This document shows, in pieces, positions 1-9,631 of a stretch of 64,000 nt of DNA (positions within the stretch are counted from its first letter, which is position 1; the number at the start of each line of letters is the position of its first letter). Origin of the DNA: Vibrio pectenicida (GTDB taxonomy: Bacteria > Pseudomonadota > Gammaproteobacteria > Enterobacterales > Vibrionaceae); the NCBI GenBank assembly GCA_024347015.1, contig AP024889.1, forward strand, positions 248,001 through 312,000. The letters are read 5' to 3'. A program made the translations under genes and the position numbers. The notes under the pieces are model-generated. The model was given only the letters and a program-made list of their open reading frames with translations. It did not search any database and was not told the DNA's origin.

Positions 1-22
1 TCGATTAGTAAAGGATTTTAAA

Positions 23-490
23 ATGGCTGAAGCAGCACCACAACAAGAAGCTCAGAACTTCGCAATTCAACGTATTTTTCTTAAAGATGTTTCTTTTGAA
101 GCACCTAACTCACCAAGCATGTTTCAAAAAGAGTGGAATCCAGATGTCAAACTTGATTTAGATACTCAGAGCCGTGAACTTGGTGAAGGCGTGTATGAAG
201 TTGTACTACGTTTAACCGTGACAGTGAAAAATGAAGAAGAAACAGCGTTTTTATGTGAAGTTCAACAAGGTGGCATTTTTACCGCTGAGAAAATGGAGTC
301 AGGTCAGCTTGCTCATTGTTTAGGTGCATTCTGCCCAAATATTCTTTTCCCTTATGCTCGTGAGACCATCTCAAGCTTGGTAGTAAAAGGAACTTTCCCG
401 CAACTTAACCTTGCGCCAGTGAACTTTGATTCATTGTTCATGAATTACTTGCAGCAACAAGCTCAGGAAGAAGGTAAGGTAGAAGCCTAA
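23..490 (+). CDS. secB: Protein-export chaperone SecB
   Basis: SecB is a cytosolic homotetrameric chaperone that keeps preproteins unfolded and hands them to SecA at the Sec translocon. The 155-residue product is full length for the family. It starts with an Ala/Gln-rich N-terminus, followed by the conserved [11 protein letters not shown] segment near residues 19-29 and the [11 protein letters not shown] block around residues 104-114. An AAAGGA ribosome site lies a few bases before the ATG. The acidic C-terminal tail (EEGKVEA) is less basic than the SecA-binding tail of E. coli SecB. The gene precedes gpsA, as in many gamma-proteobacteria, but a terminator-like hairpin lies between them. Identity is secure. 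Confidence 0.97.
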   Translation: MAEAAPQQEAQNFAIQRIFLKDVSFEAPNSPSMFQKEWNPDVKLDLDTQSRELGEGVYEVVLRLTVTVKNEEETAFLCEVQQGGIFTAEKMESGQLAHCLGAFCPNILFPYARETISSLVVKGTFPQLNLAPVNFDSLFMNYLQQQAQEEGKVEA

Positions 491-518
491 CTTTCAAGGC
501 TATTACTGAAGTTCAATG

Positions 519-561
519 AAATGCACAGGGCGTTCACATGAGTGATGCAATGTGCATTTTT
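519..561 (+). terminator. Probable terminator after secB
   Basis: The nine-base arms AAATGCACA and TGTGCATTT pair perfectly around a loop of about 23 bases, and the second arm runs into Ts. The long loop makes it a weaker candidate than the other terminators here. Confidence 0.5.
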
Positions 562-600
562 CATTTTCGACGTACTATTGTCATTTTGGACGTACAATGT
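561..600 (+). repeat. Two 20-bp imperfect tandem units upstream of gpsA
   Basis: Two adjacent 20-base units, each beginning TCATTTT and containing GACGTAC, match at about 16 of 20 positions. The period is close to two helical turns, so they could be paired binding sites for a regulator of gpsA. The function is unknown; chance duplication is possible. The rest of the 219-bp secB-gpsA gap shows nothing else I can name. Confidence 0.4.
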
Positions 601-709
601 TGTGTAGCGGCACTCACTCTTCTGATGATTCGTTTACTATCAGACGGAATGTTTAATTTAGGATCAACGCACATGATTCGTTGGCCTTCAATACTTATCA
701 GGTAAAATC

Positions 710-1744
710 ATGACAGATACATACACCATGAGCAGCGACAGTAAAAATATAGCAATGACGATACTTGGCGCAGGCTCCTATGGTACGTCTCTCGCAATAT
801 CATTGGCTAGAAATGGTGAAAATGTAATCCTCTGGGGGCACAATTCTGAACATATGGCACGTCTACAGTTAGAGCGCGCTAACCATGCATTTTTGCCTGG
901 AGTTGAATTTCCGCCATCGCTGATTGTGGAGCCTGATTTGGCAAAGGCAGTTCAAGAGAGTCGAGACTTGCTTATTGTTGTTCCAAGCCATGTTTTTGCT
1001 GAAGTATTGACTAAGATTAAACCTCATTTGCGCAAAGACTCTAGGCTTTGTTGGGCGACAAAAGGTCTAGAACCAGAAACAGGTCGTTTGCTTCAAGATG
1101 TTGCCAAAGAAACTCTTGGTGATAGCTATCCTTTGGCTGTGCTTTCAGGACCAACATTTGCAAAAGAACTGGCTATGGGTATGCCTACTGCGATATCAGT
1201 TGCTTCACCAGATGAGGGTTTTGTTGCTGATCTTCAGGATAAAATACATTGCAGTAAAACCTTTCGAGTGTATGCCAATAGTGACTTTACTGGTATGCAG
1301 CTTGGAGGGGCGGTTAAAAATGTCATTGCCATTGGTGCAGGTATGTCTGATGGTATTGGTTTTGGTGCTAACGCTCGAACTGCGCTTATTACTCGTGGGC
1401 TTGCAGAAATGACTCGACTTGGCGTCGCACTTGGAGCTCAACCTGAAACCTTTATGGGAATGGCTGGGCTTGGTGATCTTGTATTGACTTGTACAGATAA
1501 TCAGTCCCGTAACCGCCGTTTTGGCTTAGCATTGGGAGAGGGTAAAGGAGTACAAGACGCTCAGGATGAAATAGGTCAGGTTGTTGAAGGGTATCGCAAC
1601 ACGAAAGAAGTGTGGCTGCTGTCAAAAAGAGTGGGTGTTGAATTACCAATTGTTGACCAAATATATCAAGTATTGTATCAAGGTAAAGATGCGCACCTTG
1701 CTGCAAGGGATTTACTCGCCCGTGATAAAAAAGCAGAAGTTTAG
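710..1744 (+). CDS. gpsA: Glycerol-3-phosphate dehydrogenase [NAD(P)+]
   Basis: GpsA reduces dihydroxyacetone phosphate to sn-glycerol-3-phosphate, the backbone for phospholipid synthesis, in the cytosol. The 344-residue product has the Rossmann dinucleotide motif GAGSYG at residues 20-25, the SGPTFA block near 146-151, and the active-site lysine in GGAVKNV (K203). It is a few residues longer than the E. coli protein at the N-terminus, as in other vibrios. The start at 710 has an AGGT ribosome site; a later in-frame ATG at residue 7 is possible. cysE follows after 57 bp, so the two are probably co-transcribed. Confidence 0.96.
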   Translation: MTDTYTMSSDSKNIAMTILGAGSYGTSLAISLARNGENVILWGHNSEHMARLQLERANHAFLPGVEFPPSLIVEPDLAKAVQESRDLLIVVPSHVFAEVLTKIKPHLRKDSRLCWATKGLEPETGRLLQDVAKETLGDSYPLAVLSGPTFAKELAMGMPTAISVASPDEGFVADLQDKIHCSKTFRVYANSDFTGMQLGGAVKNVIAIGAGMSDGIGFGANARTALITRGLAEMTRLGVALGAQPETFMGMAGLGDLVLTCTDNQSRNRRFGLALGEGKGVQDAQDEIGQVVEGYRNTKEVWLLSKRVGVELPIVDQIYQVLYQGKDAHLAARDLLARDKKAEV

Positions 1745-1801
1745 AGGTCGACAACTTTCAAGGTAAAGGCATCTAGATGTATTTGGATGTAAGGTTGAGA
1801 A

Positions 1802-2623
1802 ATGAAACATTGTGAAACACAGAAAATTTGGCAGACGATAGTGGAAGAAGCTCGTGACTTATCTGAGCAAGAGCCTATGCTGGCAAGTTTCTATCATGCC
1901 ACGATCATTAAGCATGATAGCCTAGCTGCTGCCTTAAGCTATATTTTAGCAAATAAACTCAACACGGCATCAATGCCAGCGATGGCTGTCCGTGAAGTGG
2001 TTGAAGAAGCTTTTAATGCTGATAACTCCATCACTGAGGCTGCTGCTTGTGATATTTGTGCCACAGTGAATCGTGACCCTGCTGTTTCTATGTATTCTAT
2101 GCCTTTGATGTACTTGAAAGGATACCATGCTCTTCAGGGATATCGTGTGGCCAATTGGTTATGGAACCAAGGGCGAATAGCGCTTGCGACCTATCTGCAA
2201 AATCAAATCTCCGTTGCTTGTCAGGTGGATATCCACCCTGCTGCAAGTATAGGCCAAGGTATTATGCTTGATCATGCGACGGGAATAGTCATTGGTGAAA
2301 CGGCGATTGTCGAAAATGATGTATCGATCCTTCAGGATGTTACTTTAGGTGGTACAGGTAAGGCATGTGGTGATCGACATCCGAAAATACGTGAGGGTGT
2401 GATGATAGGTGCTGGTGCCAAGGTCCTTGGTAATATCGAGGTTGGTGAAGGTGCTAAAATTGGTTCTTGTTCTGTGGTTTTACAACCAGTACCACCTCAT
2501 ACTACGGTAGCTGGTGTCCCTGCTAAAATTGTTGGGCGTCCTAAGACTGATAAGCCTTCTCTTGATATGGACCAACAATTTAATGGCCGTTCTCAAAGTT
2601 TTGTCGGTGGTGATGGTATCTAA
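1802..2623 (+). CDS. cysE: Serine O-acetyltransferase
   Basis: CysE acetylates L-serine with acetyl-CoA to O-acetylserine, the first step of cysteine synthesis, and forms the cysteine synthase complex with CysK through its C-terminal tail. The 273-residue product has the helical N-terminal domain (about 1-140), then the left-handed beta-helix hexapeptide repeats (about 150-245) with the IHPAASIG and DHATGIVIGETA segments carrying the active-site histidine. The tail ends in Ile, as needed for CysK binding. The expected feedback inhibitor is cysteine, by family knowledge. The gene ends just before a bidirectional terminator shared with aphA. Confidence 0.97.
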   Translation: MKHCETQKIWQTIVEEARDLSEQEPMLASFYHATIIKHDSLAAALSYILANKLNTASMPAMAVREVVEEAFNADNSITEAAACDICATVNRDPAVSMYSMPLMYLKGYHALQGYRVANWLWNQGRIALATYLQNQISVACQVDIHPAASIGQGIMLDHATGIVIGETAIVENDVSILQDVTLGGTGKACGDRHPKIREGVMIGAGAKVLGNIEVGEGAKIGSCSVVLQPVPPHTTVAGVPAKIVGRPKTDKPSLDMDQQFNGRSQSFVGGDGI

Positions 2624-2635
2624 GGTCGTTAAAAT

Positions 2636-2662
2636 AAAGGGTTGACTATAGATCAACCCTTT
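2636..2662. terminator. Bidirectional terminator between cysE and aphA
   Basis: A perfect 10-bp stem (AAAGGGTTGA with TCAACCCTTT) closes a 7-base loop. A/T-rich flanks on both sides suit termination of the converging cysE and aphA transcripts. Confidence 0.75.
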
Positions 2663-2678
2663 AACTTCTTTAATCATT

Positions 2679-3218
2679 TTAGGCTAGTGCATCGAGCTCT
2701 GAAAGTGTTTCTTCGGCCCATTCTACCCATGCTTGGCGTACTAATAGATTGCGACGCAGTGTCAAACGTTCAAGACGCTGTTGTTTGTCGAGTGTCGCAG
2801 GTGCTGAGTAATAAGCATTCTCGATTTCTTTGTAATGCGCAACAAGCCTACGTGATTCTTCGACTAGTTCCCCAAGTTGCTTGCGATAAGGTGCGGATGG
2901 TTGTACAGCGCAAGCCATCAACTTAGCACAAAACTCATCACGAACTGTTGGATGGGCTGTTGGTTGATCGAACCAATCACCAAGAGCAACGCGTCCTGCT
3001 TCAGTAATTGAGTAAACTTTGCGGTCTGGTTTGCCTTCCTGAGGCTCTAAAACACAAGTAACCAGCTGGTTTTGAGCCATTTTGTTGAGCTCGCGATAGA
3101 CCTGCTGATGGCTTGCTTTCCAAAAATAGCCAATAGTGGCTGAGAATTCTTTGGTGATATCATATCCAGTTGCATTACGTGTGCTGAGAACTGTTAGGAT
3201 AACGTGTGGTAATGACAT
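2679..3218 (-). CDS. aphA: PadR-family transcriptional regulator AphA
   Basis: AphA is the low-cell-density master regulator of Vibrio quorum sensing; in V. cholerae it also activates tcpPH with AphB. The 179-residue product has the PadR winged helix at the N-terminus (GYDITKEFSATIGYFWKAS, about residues 18-36, and the wing QEGKPDRKVYSIT) and a C-terminal helical dimerisation domain (about 95-179). I chose the start at 3218 (MSLPHVILT), which matches the known family N-terminus; an in-frame ATG at 3239 adds seven residues. The ribosome site (TAAAGAC) is weak, consistent with translational control. Upstream are a long structured leader with a small ORF and a LuxR/HapR-like operator. Regulation by Qrr sRNAs and HapR/LuxR is established for the family and inferred here. 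Confidence 0.95.
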   Translation of the reverse strand: MSLPHVILTVLSTRNATGYDITKEFSATIGYFWKASHQQVYRELNKMAQNQLVTCVLEPQEGKPDRKVYSITEAGRVALGDWFDQPTAHPTVRDEFCAKLMACAVQPSAPYRKQLGELVEESRRLVAHYKEIENAYYSAPATLDKQQRLERLTLRRNLLVRQAWVEWAEETLSELDALA

Positions 3219-3261
3219 GTCTTTAATCCAAATGGTCAAATAAATACTAATAACTGCTTAA

Positions 3262-3327
3262 TTACTGTTGTGCTTCTATGGCACTTCTCATCAGTAAATT
3301 TTTAGCAGCGCCAACAAAGTTGGCCAT
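3262..3327 (-). CDS. Candidate 21-residue leader ORF in the aphA 5' UTR
   Basis: Reading the minus strand, an ATG at 3327 follows AAGGTGAC, a near-ideal Shine-Dalgarno at good spacing and much better than that of aphA itself. The frame encodes 21 residues starting MANFVGAAKNLL, with mixed hydrophobic and basic character, and ends in TAA at 3262, 44 bases before the aphA start. Its first codons contain the hairpin GCCAAC-TTT-GTTGGC. I do not recognise the peptide. It may be a real small protein, a regulatory leader peptide, or a chance frame over a regulatory RNA structure. The start region overlaps a sequence complementary to the Qrr core. Confidence 0.45.
   Translation of the reverse strand: MANFVGAAKNLLMRSAIEAQQ
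3310..3324 (-). promoter_or_regulatory. Hairpin in aphA leader
   Basis: A perfect six-base inverted repeat (GCCAAC and GTTGGC) with a three-base loop lies directly after the start codon of the leader ORF and next to AGGTGAC. Qrr sRNAs carry GUCACCU and GCCAAC in their conserved core, so both elements could take part in Qrr pairing. That pairing is inference from memory of the Qrr core. Confidence 0.45.
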
Positions 3328-3396
3328 GTCACCTTAAAAGCCGTTTTATCACCTAGAGCGATTTATAAATTTTATTGTTCATCGCAAAGGAGCAAT

Positions 3397-3402
3397 ATTA
3401 TA
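3397..3402 (-). promoter_or_regulatory. Candidate -10 element of the aphA promoter
   Basis: A perfect TATAAT lies on the minus strand, placing transcription start near 3390 and giving a leader of about 170 nt. No good -35 is visible at 16-18 bp, which suggests activator dependence or that this is not the promoter. Confidence 0.4.
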
Positions 3403-3450
3403 TCTAAATAATAAGCATAAAGTGGAATAGAAAAACCAATTGAGCCAAAA

Positions 3451-3472
3451 AAACTGATAATTAGCTCAATAA
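3451..3472 (-). promoter_or_regulatory. LuxR/HapR-like operator upstream of aphA
   Basis: The minus-strand sequence beginning TTATTGAG and containing ATTATCAG matches about 15 of 22 positions of the Vibrio LuxR/HapR palindrome (TTATTGATAAA and its mirror), with one half-site perfect for seven bases. It centres about 70 bp upstream of the inferred start, where HapR represses aphA in V. cholerae. The rest of the 398-bp aphA-ppc gap is A/T-rich with long T tracts. Confidence 0.5.
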
Positions 3473-3567
3473 ATTATTATATCAGATTATTATTCTGAAT
3501 TTCTTGTTTTTTTTGTTAGTATTTGTTTTATTATTCTTGTTGTTTTGGTGTTTTTAGCATCAGATGC

Positions 3568-3597
3568 ATTGAGGATACCTATGTTGGCAGCCTCAAT
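3568..3597 (-). terminator. Possible terminator after ppc
   Basis: Seven-base arms ATTGAGG and CCTCAAT flank a 16-base loop just beyond the ppc stop. There is no immediate U tract on the minus strand, so intrinsic termination is uncertain. Confidence 0.35.
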
Positions 3598-3616
3598 TTA
3601 TCCTTTTTATGGGTTT

Positions 3617-6250
3617 TTAGCCTGTATTTCGCATACCAGCGGCAATACCAGCGATGGTGACCATCAAGGCCTCTTCAAGTTCTGGAGATACTGAATTGTT
3701 TTGGCGGGTTCGATAGAGTAATTCGGCTTGTAGCATGTTGAGTGGTTCTACGTAGATATTACGTAAGCGGATTGATTCTTGTCCCCAAGGATCGCTTTGC
3801 ATGAGATTTTCATTATTTTCGACATTTAATACCGCTTTGATGTCTTTACTCAATTGCTCGCGTAAATTATCTCCTAGAGAAAGCAGCTTAGGCTCGACTA
3901 ATCGCTCATCGTAGTAGCGAGAGATCTCTAGGTTACATTTAGTGTAAACCATTTCTAGCATACCTAACCGTGTGGAGAAAAATGGCCACTCACGGCACAT
4001 TTCTTCAAGTAAAACTTGGTGTCCATTGTCGATTGAATGTTGAATTGCAGCGCCAGCTCCGAGCCAAGCGGGAAGTACTAAGCGGTTCTGACTCCATGAG
4101 AAGATCCACGGAATCGCACGCAGGCTTTCTACACCACCGTTTGGATTTCGTTTTGCAGGGCGAGAGCCCAGAGGTAATTTACCTAGCTCAAGTTCTGGTG
4201 TTGCTTGGCGAAAGTATGGAACAAAGTCTTTTTGGCCTCTAACCACATTTCTATAGGCTTGGCAGCTGACCTTGGAAAGAAGGTTCATCTGATCACGCCA
4301 CTCTTGCTTTGGTTCTGGTGGCGGTAGCAGATTGGCTTGCAAAATAGCACTGGCGTAGAGGTTAAAACTATTGACAGCAACGTCGGGTAAGCCTAGTTTA
4401 AAACGAATCATCTCACCTTGTTCTGTGACTCTTAATCCTCCTTTTAAACTTTTTGGAGGCTGGGAAAGTAATGCTGCGTGAGCAGGCGCACCACCACGAC
4501 CTATTGTTCCGCCACGGCCATGGAATAAGGTCAGTTCAACGCCTTCTTCATCTGCAACTTTTACCAGTGCTTCCATCGCATGGTATTGAGCCCATCCAGC
4601 AGACATGACTCCGGCATCTTTTGCTGAATCAGAATATCCTATCATTACCATCTGCTGGTTTTGAATAAAACCACGGTATAAATCAATTCCCATCAATTGT
4701 TTGATGACTGATTCGGCATTGTTCAAATCGTCGAGAGTTTCAAATAGTGGGCAAACATCCATTCGATATGAGCAGCCAGCTTCTTGAAGTAGCAGGTGTA
4801 CTGCTAGGACATCTGATGCTGTACGTGCCATTGATATTACATACGCACCAAATGCTTCGCGAGGTTGGTTTGCTATGATTTTGCAGGTGTCTAGCACTTC
4901 TTGTACTGGTTCTGATGGGTGCCAATTTCTCGGTAGCAATGGCCTTTTCGAGGCGAGTTCATTGGTTAGGAAGGCGATTTTATCTTGTTCATTCCAATGG
5001 TTATAATCACCAATACCCAGATAGCGTGTGAGTTCAGATAAAGCATCAGAGTGACGAGTGCTTTCTTGGCGAATATCTAAGCGGACTAAATGGACACCAA
5101 AAGCCTTGATACGGCGAAGTGTATCTAAGAGCGAACCATCAGCGATAATACCCATACCACATTGATGAAGAGACTGATAACAGGCGTATAGTGGTTCCCA
5201 TAACTGATCTATTTTTTGTAGCGGTGCTTTAGCAGTAAGATCTTGGCCTTTAATTTTTCTATCAAGGATATGTTTGGTTTCTGTTAGTAGAGCGCGCAAC
5301 TGTTTAAGAATGGCTCGGTAAGGCTCATGCGCGTCTTCACCTGCTAATTTTCGCACCACATCATTGCAGCGTGTCATTGATAGTTCACTGATTAGTTCGT
5401 TAATATCATCAAGGTAGAGATCAGCGGCTTTCCATCGCGACAATAGCATGACTTCACGGGTAATGGTGTGTGTTACAAACGGGTTACCATCACGATCTCC
5501 TCCCATCCATGAGGAAAAATGAACCGGCCGGGCATCAATAGGTAAGCCTTCTTGCAGGTATTCACGCACTCGGCTATCGAGTTCTCGTAGAAAATCTGGA
5601 ACTGCTTCCCACAGCGAATTCTCGACAACAGCGAAGCCCCATTTTGCTTCATCCAATGGTGTGGGACGCTGCTGACGGATTGTATCAGAATGCCAGCCTT
5701 GGGCTATTAGTTGTTCAAGACGCCGTTCAGTTTTAAGGCGTTCTTTACTCGAAATCTCACTTAATTCTAACTTTGACAGGCACTTATTTATTTTAACTAA
5801 CTTATTGATCATAGTGCGGCGCGTGATTTCTGTGGGATGCGCTGTGAGTACTAATTCAATATTGAGCTCTCGAACTGCCTGAGCAGTATCGAGTTTACTA
5901 ATTCCGTTCTTATTGAGTTTTGAGAATAATGTGCTGATGGTGTCAGGCTCGCAAACATGCGCATCATAATGGCGGGAAATCGTATGGTATTGTTCCGCCA
6001 TATTGGTGAGGTTGAGAAATTGGTTAAAGGCATGAGCAACGGGTGTGAGTTGATCATCGGGTAGGTTTTTAATCTCCTCAATTAGGTTTTCTCTATCTGA
6101 TTGATTACCGGCAAGAGCAGATTTGGAAAGCTTACGAATTGTTTCTACTTTTTCAAGAAGGGTATCACCATGAGCGTCCTTGATGGTGTTACCAAGCAAG
6201 TGTCCTAGCATGCTAACATTGCTTCGAAGAGCAGAGTATTTTTCGTTCAT
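3617..6250 (-). CDS. ppc: Phosphoenolpyruvate carboxylase
   Basis: PEP carboxylase adds bicarbonate to phosphoenolpyruvate to make oxaloacetate, the main anaplerotic input to the TCA cycle. With the start at 6250 the protein is 877 residues, close to the 883 of E. coli. The catalytic histidine lies in LTAHPTE (H138); the [12 protein letters not shown] loop and the C-terminal RNTG end, which forms the allosteric site, are intact. I prefer 6250 ([10 protein letters not shown]) over an upstream ATG because AGGAT sits before it and [10 protein letters not shown] matches the family N-terminus. It stands alone between aphA and argE. Confidence 0.97.
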   Translation of the reverse strand: MNEKYSALRSNVSMLGHLLGNTIKDAHGDTLLEKVETIRKLSKSALAGNQSDRENLIEEIKNLPDDQLTPVAHAFNQFLNLTNMAEQYHTISRHYDAHVCEPDTISTLFSKLNKNGISKLDTAQAVRELNIELVLTAHPTEITRRTMINKLVKINKCLSKLELSEISSKERLKTERRLEQLIAQGWHSDTIRQQRPTPLDEAKWGFAVVENSLWEAVPDFLRELDSRVREYLQEGLPIDARPVHFSSWMGGDRDGNPFVTHTITREVMLLSRWKAADLYLDDINELISELSMTRCNDVVRKLAGEDAHEPYRAILKQLRALLTETKHILDRKIKGQDLTAKAPLQKIDQLWEPLYACYQSLHQCGMGIIADGSLLDTLRRIKAFGVHLVRLDIRQESTRHSDALSELTRYLGIGDYNHWNEQDKIAFLTNELASKRPLLPRNWHPSEPVQEVLDTCKIIANQPREAFGAYVISMARTASDVLAVHLLLQEAGCSYRMDVCPLFETLDDLNNAESVIKQLMGIDLYRGFIQNQQMVMIGYSDSAKDAGVMSAGWAQYHAMEALVKVADEEGVELTLFHGRGGTIGRGGAPAHAALLSQPPKSLKGGLRVTEQGEMIRFKLGLPDVAVNSFNLYASAILQANLLPPPEPKQEWRDQMNLLSKVSCQAYRNVVRGQKDFVPYFRQATPELELGKLPLGSRPAKRNPNGGVESLRAIPWIFSWSQNRLVLPAWLGAGAAIQHSIDNGHQVLLEEMCREWPFFSTRLGMLEMVYTKCNLEISRYYDERLVEPKLLSLGDNLREQLSKDIKAVLNVENNENLMQSDPWGQESIRLRNIYVEPLNMLQAELLYRTRQNNSVSPELEEALMVTIAGIAAGMRNTG

Positions 6251-6428
6251 TATTATCCTACCTTGTAAAAAAATTACATCCATTGTTCCTTGCTGAATAG
6301 ACAATCTAGCTAAAAATATCAATGCGAGTCAAATGCTGTTAGCTAAGTTTGCAAATATTAACGAGGTTATGTGGTTTATTTTGTTGTGTATTTTTGTGGG
6401 TGCATATTGAAACTTTATTACAAAATGG

Positions 6429-6450
6429 TGGCTGGCAAAGATACCAGCCA
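6429..6450 (-). terminator. Probable terminator after argE
   Basis: A seven-base stem (TGGCTGG with CCAGCCA) closes an 8-base loop immediately after argE; the minus-strand continuation is moderately T-rich. Confidence 0.5.
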
Positions 6451-6458
6451 GATATCAT

Positions 6459-7595
6459 CTAGAAACAATATTTGTACATTGCTTTAGAAAGCACGTTTAT
6501 TGTGGGTTCAATAAACTCAAATGCAAGGTATTCATCGGGCTGGTGTGCTTGATTGATAGAACCTGGGCCCAGGACCAATGTTGGACAAAGCTGCTGAAGG
6601 AATGGAGCTTCGGTGCAGTAGTTGACGGTTGTGCTGTCAGTGCCACATATCTCCTCTACACCAGCTATAAATGGTTGATTGTTTTGGCACTCATAGCCAG
6701 GGATGGGCTCGTGCAGTGCGGTAATTTCGACTCTGCCGGGCCACTTGGCTTCAATTTTTTTTAGAGCTCCGCGTAACATATTGTCTAAACTGTCCAAGCC
6801 AATTCCCGGTAGAGGGCGTACGTCATAGTGCAGTTCACAGCAGCCACAGATTCGATTGGCACTATCTCCTCCGTGTATATGGCCGAGATTTAGAGTGGGA
6901 CTTGGGATCGCAAACCCCGGATGGTGATATTCCTTAATGAGTTTATCGCGCAGTTGCATCATGGCAAATAGGATCTCATGCATGATTTCAATGGCATTGA
7001 CGCCAAGGGCAGGATCGGATGAATGCCCCGACTTTCCTGTTACTCGGATGGAATTAGCCATGTGACCTTTGTGGCCGCGTATTGGTACTAGGCTGGTAGG
7101 TTCACCGATAATACAGTAGTCAGGTTTTATAGGGGTGTTATCAGTAAAATGCCGCGCACCAAGCATAGTGGTTTCTTCATCGCAGGTTGCTAGTACATAC
7201 AGTGGCTTATTTTGCTTACTCCAGTCGACTTTTTTTACGGCCTCAAAGATAAAGGCAAAAAAGCCCTTCATATCTGCTGTCCCTAAACCATAAAAGCGGT
7301 TATCTGCTTCAGTAAGTTTGTGAGGATCAAAATTCCAGCGGCCCTGATCAAAAGGGACCGTATCGCTGTGGCCTGCGAATAGTAACCCGCCTTCACCAGT
7401 CCCTTTTTTGGCGAGTAAATTAAATTTCCCCTCTGAGACTTTGATTATGTCAGTTTCAAAACCTATCGCTTGCATCCAGCAAGCTAGTTTGTCTATGACA
7501 TTAGCATTTCCTTCATCCCAACTTGAGTCTGTTGAACTGATTGAAGACGTTGATATCAGGCCTTTATAGACCTCCATAAAGCTAGGTAATTGCAT
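6459..7595 (-). CDS. argE: Acetylornithine deacetylase
   Basis: ArgE hydrolyses N-acetylornithine to ornithine and acetate, the linear-pathway step of arginine synthesis. The 378-residue product is an M20 metallopeptidase: the metal-binding histidine and aspartate lie in [10 protein letters not shown] and GTADMKGF, and the catalytic Glu pair in [12 protein letters not shown]. The lid domain begins near IRGHKGH and contains GKSGHSSDP. The start at 7595 (MQLPSFMEV) follows the Vibrio family N-terminus, although the ribosome site is weak; an upstream ATG at 7646 would add 17 residues. It diverges from argC across about 150 bp, a shared regulatory region. Confidence 0.95.
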   Translation of the reverse strand: MQLPSFMEVYKGLISTSSISSTDSSWDEGNANVIDKLACWMQAIGFETDIIKVSEGKFNLLAKKGTGEGGLLFAGHSDTVPFDQGRWNFDPHKLTEADNRFYGLGTADMKGFFAFIFEAVKKVDWSKQNKPLYVLATCDEETTMLGARHFTDNTPIKPDYCIIGEPTSLVPIRGHKGHMANSIRVTGKSGHSSDPALGVNAIEIMHEILFAMMQLRDKLIKEYHHPGFAIPSPTLNLGHIHGGDSANRICGCCELHYDVRPLPGIGLDSLDNMLRGALKKIEAKWPGRVEITALHEPIPGYECQNNQPFIAGVEEICGTDSTTVNYCTEAPFLQQLCPTLVLGPGSINQAHQPDEYLAFEFIEPTINVLSKAMYKYCF

Positions 7596-7660
7596 ATTAA
7601 GTTCGCTTTGCCTGTTGACATAAATGGTTAATGAAGGTAAAAACATAATAAATCACTTTG

Positions 7661-7678
7661 TGTGAATAAAAAACCGTT
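7661..7678. promoter_or_regulatory. Possible ARG box in the argE-argC intergenic region
   Basis: TGTGAATAAAA matches the left half and centre of the ArgR operator consensus (WNTGAATWWWWATTCANW), but the right half is poor and no clear second box sits 21 bp away. It is in the right place to control both argE and argC. Confidence 0.35.
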
Positions 7679-7748
7679 AAATGTAGTTTTTTTTAAATTT
7701 ATAATCACGAGTTATGGTGATATTTAAAGGTCTAATTGGATGTTCGAT

Positions 7749-8753
7749 ATGCTCAAAACCACAATTATTGGCGCTAGCGGCTATACCGGGGCTGAACTTG
7801 CACTTATGGTTCATAAGCACCCACAACTTACATTATCTGGTTTGTATGTGTCAGCCAATAGTGTAGATGCAGGCAAGTGCATTTCCCAGTTACATGGAAA
7901 GCTATTAGGGGTGATGAGGCAATCGGTTGAACCTTTGAAAAACCCAGAATTGGTTGCTTCTCAAAGTGATGTGGTGTTTCTTGCTACCGACCATCAAGTA
8001 AGTCATGACTTAGTACCTATTTTTCTTGAGAAGGGATGCCAAGTGTTTGACTTATCAGGTGCATTTAGAGTCAGGCAAGAAGGCTTTTATGAACAATTTT
8101 ATGGTTTTCAACATCAGCACCAGGATTGGCTTGATACTGCCGCTTACGGCTTGGCTGAGTGGAACAGTGACAGCATTACTAAAGCTCAATTGATCGCAGT
8201 GCCGGGCTGTTACCCCACGGCTTCACAGCTTGCAATTAAGCCTTTAATCGACGCTGAACTTTTGGATAGCCAACAATGGCCAGTCATTAATGCAACCAGT
8301 GGGGTGTCTGGTGCCGGTAGAAAGGCATCTATGACTAATAGCTATTGTGAAGTCAGTTTAAAACCTTACGGAGTCTTTAATCACAGACACCAGCCCGAGA
8401 TCGCCAACCACCTTGATACTGAGGTTATCTTCACGCCTCATCTTGGTAATTTTAAGCGAGGTATTCTTGCGACGATAACGATGAAGTTAGCTGAAGGTGC
8501 CAATGAGGAACAAGTCGAGCAGTCATTTAATATGGCCTACAAAGGCAAGCCTGCTGTGCGCTTATTAACAACAGAATTACCTAGTATTCAGAATGTAGAA
8601 AACACCCCGTTTTGCGATATTGGCTGGAAGGTTCAGGGCGAACACATCATTGTAGTCTCTGCGATTGATAATTTGCTCAAAGGTGCTTCTAGTCAAGCAA
8701 TGCAATGCTTAAATATCCACTATGGATTTCCAGAGCTGACAGCCCTAGTGTAA
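7749..8753 (+). CDS. argC: N-acetyl-gamma-glutamyl-phosphate reductase
   Basis: ArgC reduces N-acetylglutamyl phosphate to the semialdehyde with NADPH. The 334-residue product has the Rossmann motif [10 protein letters not shown] near residues 7-16, the catalytic cysteine in VPGCYPTAS, and the HRHQPEI segment typical of the family. I chose the ATG at 7749 ([11 protein letters not shown]) because it matches the usual N-terminus; the ATG at 7740 adds three residues and cannot be excluded. argB follows after 24 bp, and argG 59 bp later, forming an argCBG unit ended by a terminator. Confidence 0.95.
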   Translation: MLKTTIIGASGYTGAELALMVHKHPQLTLSGLYVSANSVDAGKCISQLHGKLLGVMRQSVEPLKNPELVASQSDVVFLATDHQVSHDLVPIFLEKGCQVFDLSGAFRVRQEGFYEQFYGFQHQHQDWLDTAAYGLAEWNSDSITKAQLIAVPGCYPTASQLAIKPLIDAELLDSQQWPVINATSGVSGAGRKASMTNSYCEVSLKPYGVFNHRHQPEIANHLDTEVIFTPHLGNFKRGILATITMKLAEGANEEQVEQSFNMAYKGKPAVRLLTTELPSIQNVENTPFCDIGWKVQGEHIIVVSAIDNLLKGASSQAMQCLNIHYGFPELTALV

Positions 8754-8777
8754 ATCGGTGGGTAAGAAGGAAAAATA

Positions 8778-9572
8778 ATGACATATAACAAACAAACTCC
8801 ATTAGTGATTAAGCTTGGCGGTGCTGCCTTGTCGTGCACAGAGACTTTAAGTCAGGTGTTTTGTGCAATTTCTGACTATCAAACCTTGGCTCAGCGGCCC
8901 ATTGCGATCGTCCACGGAGGTGGTTACCTAGTTGATGAGCTTATGACTAATTTGCAGTTGAAAACAATTAAAAAAGATGGCTTGCGTGTAACACCATATG
9001 AGCAAATTCCTTTGATTACTGGTGCCTTGGCAGGAACTGCAAACAAAATGCTTCAGGGCCAGGCAATTAAAGATGGTTTGAATGCTATTGGTTTATGCCT
9101 TGCCGATGGTGGTTTATGCCAAGTAGATGAATTAGATCCACAATTTGGGGCTGTTGGTAAGGTTACGCCCGGAGATTCAACACTACTACAAGTGATTCTC
9201 GAAACGGGTGCTTTGCCTATTATCAGTTCCATTGGTTTGACGGTTAAGGGGCAGATGATGAATGTCAATGCTGATCAGGCGGCGGTTGCTGTTGCCGGTG
9301 CAATGGATGCTGAATTGGTGCTGTTATCAGATGTGAGTGGCGTGTTAGATGGTAAGGGACATCTTATCAAGAGTCTAAATGAGCAAGAAGCGCAAAATCT
9401 TATTAATGGTCATGTTATTACCGATGGCATGGTTGTCAAGGTGAAGGCGGCGCTGGAAGCTGCCACTACTTTGGGTCGTTCAATAGAGATAGCTACTTGG
9501 CGTTACCCAGAAAAACTCGCCAAGTTATTTGCTGGGGAAAGTATTGGAACTCAGTTTTTACCAAACAATTAG
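8778..9572 (+). CDS. argB: Acetylglutamate kinase
   Basis: ArgB phosphorylates N-acetylglutamate with ATP, the second arginine step. The 264-residue product is an amino-acid kinase: VIKLGGAAL near residues 10-18 binds phosphate, [10 protein letters not shown] near 45-54 closes the site, and [12 protein letters not shown] and [11 protein letters not shown] form the nucleotide part. It lacks the long N-terminal helix of arginine-inhibited kinases, so it is the short, arginine-insensitive type; control would then fall on the synthase domain of argH(A) and on ArgR (inference). AAGGA provides the ribosome site. Confidence 0.96.
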   Translation: MTYNKQTPLVIKLGGAALSCTETLSQVFCAISDYQTLAQRPIAIVHGGGYLVDELMTNLQLKTIKKDGLRVTPYEQIPLITGALAGTANKMLQGQAIKDGLNAIGLCLADGGLCQVDELDPQFGAVGKVTPGDSTLLQVILETGALPIISSIGLTVKGQMMNVNADQAAVAVAGAMDAELVLLSDVSGVLDGKGHLIKSLNEQEAQNLINGHVITDGMVVKVKAALEAATTLGRSIEIATWRYPEKLAKLFAGESIGTQFLPNN

Positions 9573-9631
9573 ATATTTATTGACAGCACTGACCGCCATG
9601 TGCATCGCTGGGATTTTGGAGAGAAAGAAAA

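Noticed and set aside
2642..2926. Plus-strand open frame of 94 codons over aphA
   Set aside because: It lies antisense to the C-terminal half of aphA, begins inside a terminator and has no recognisable motif.
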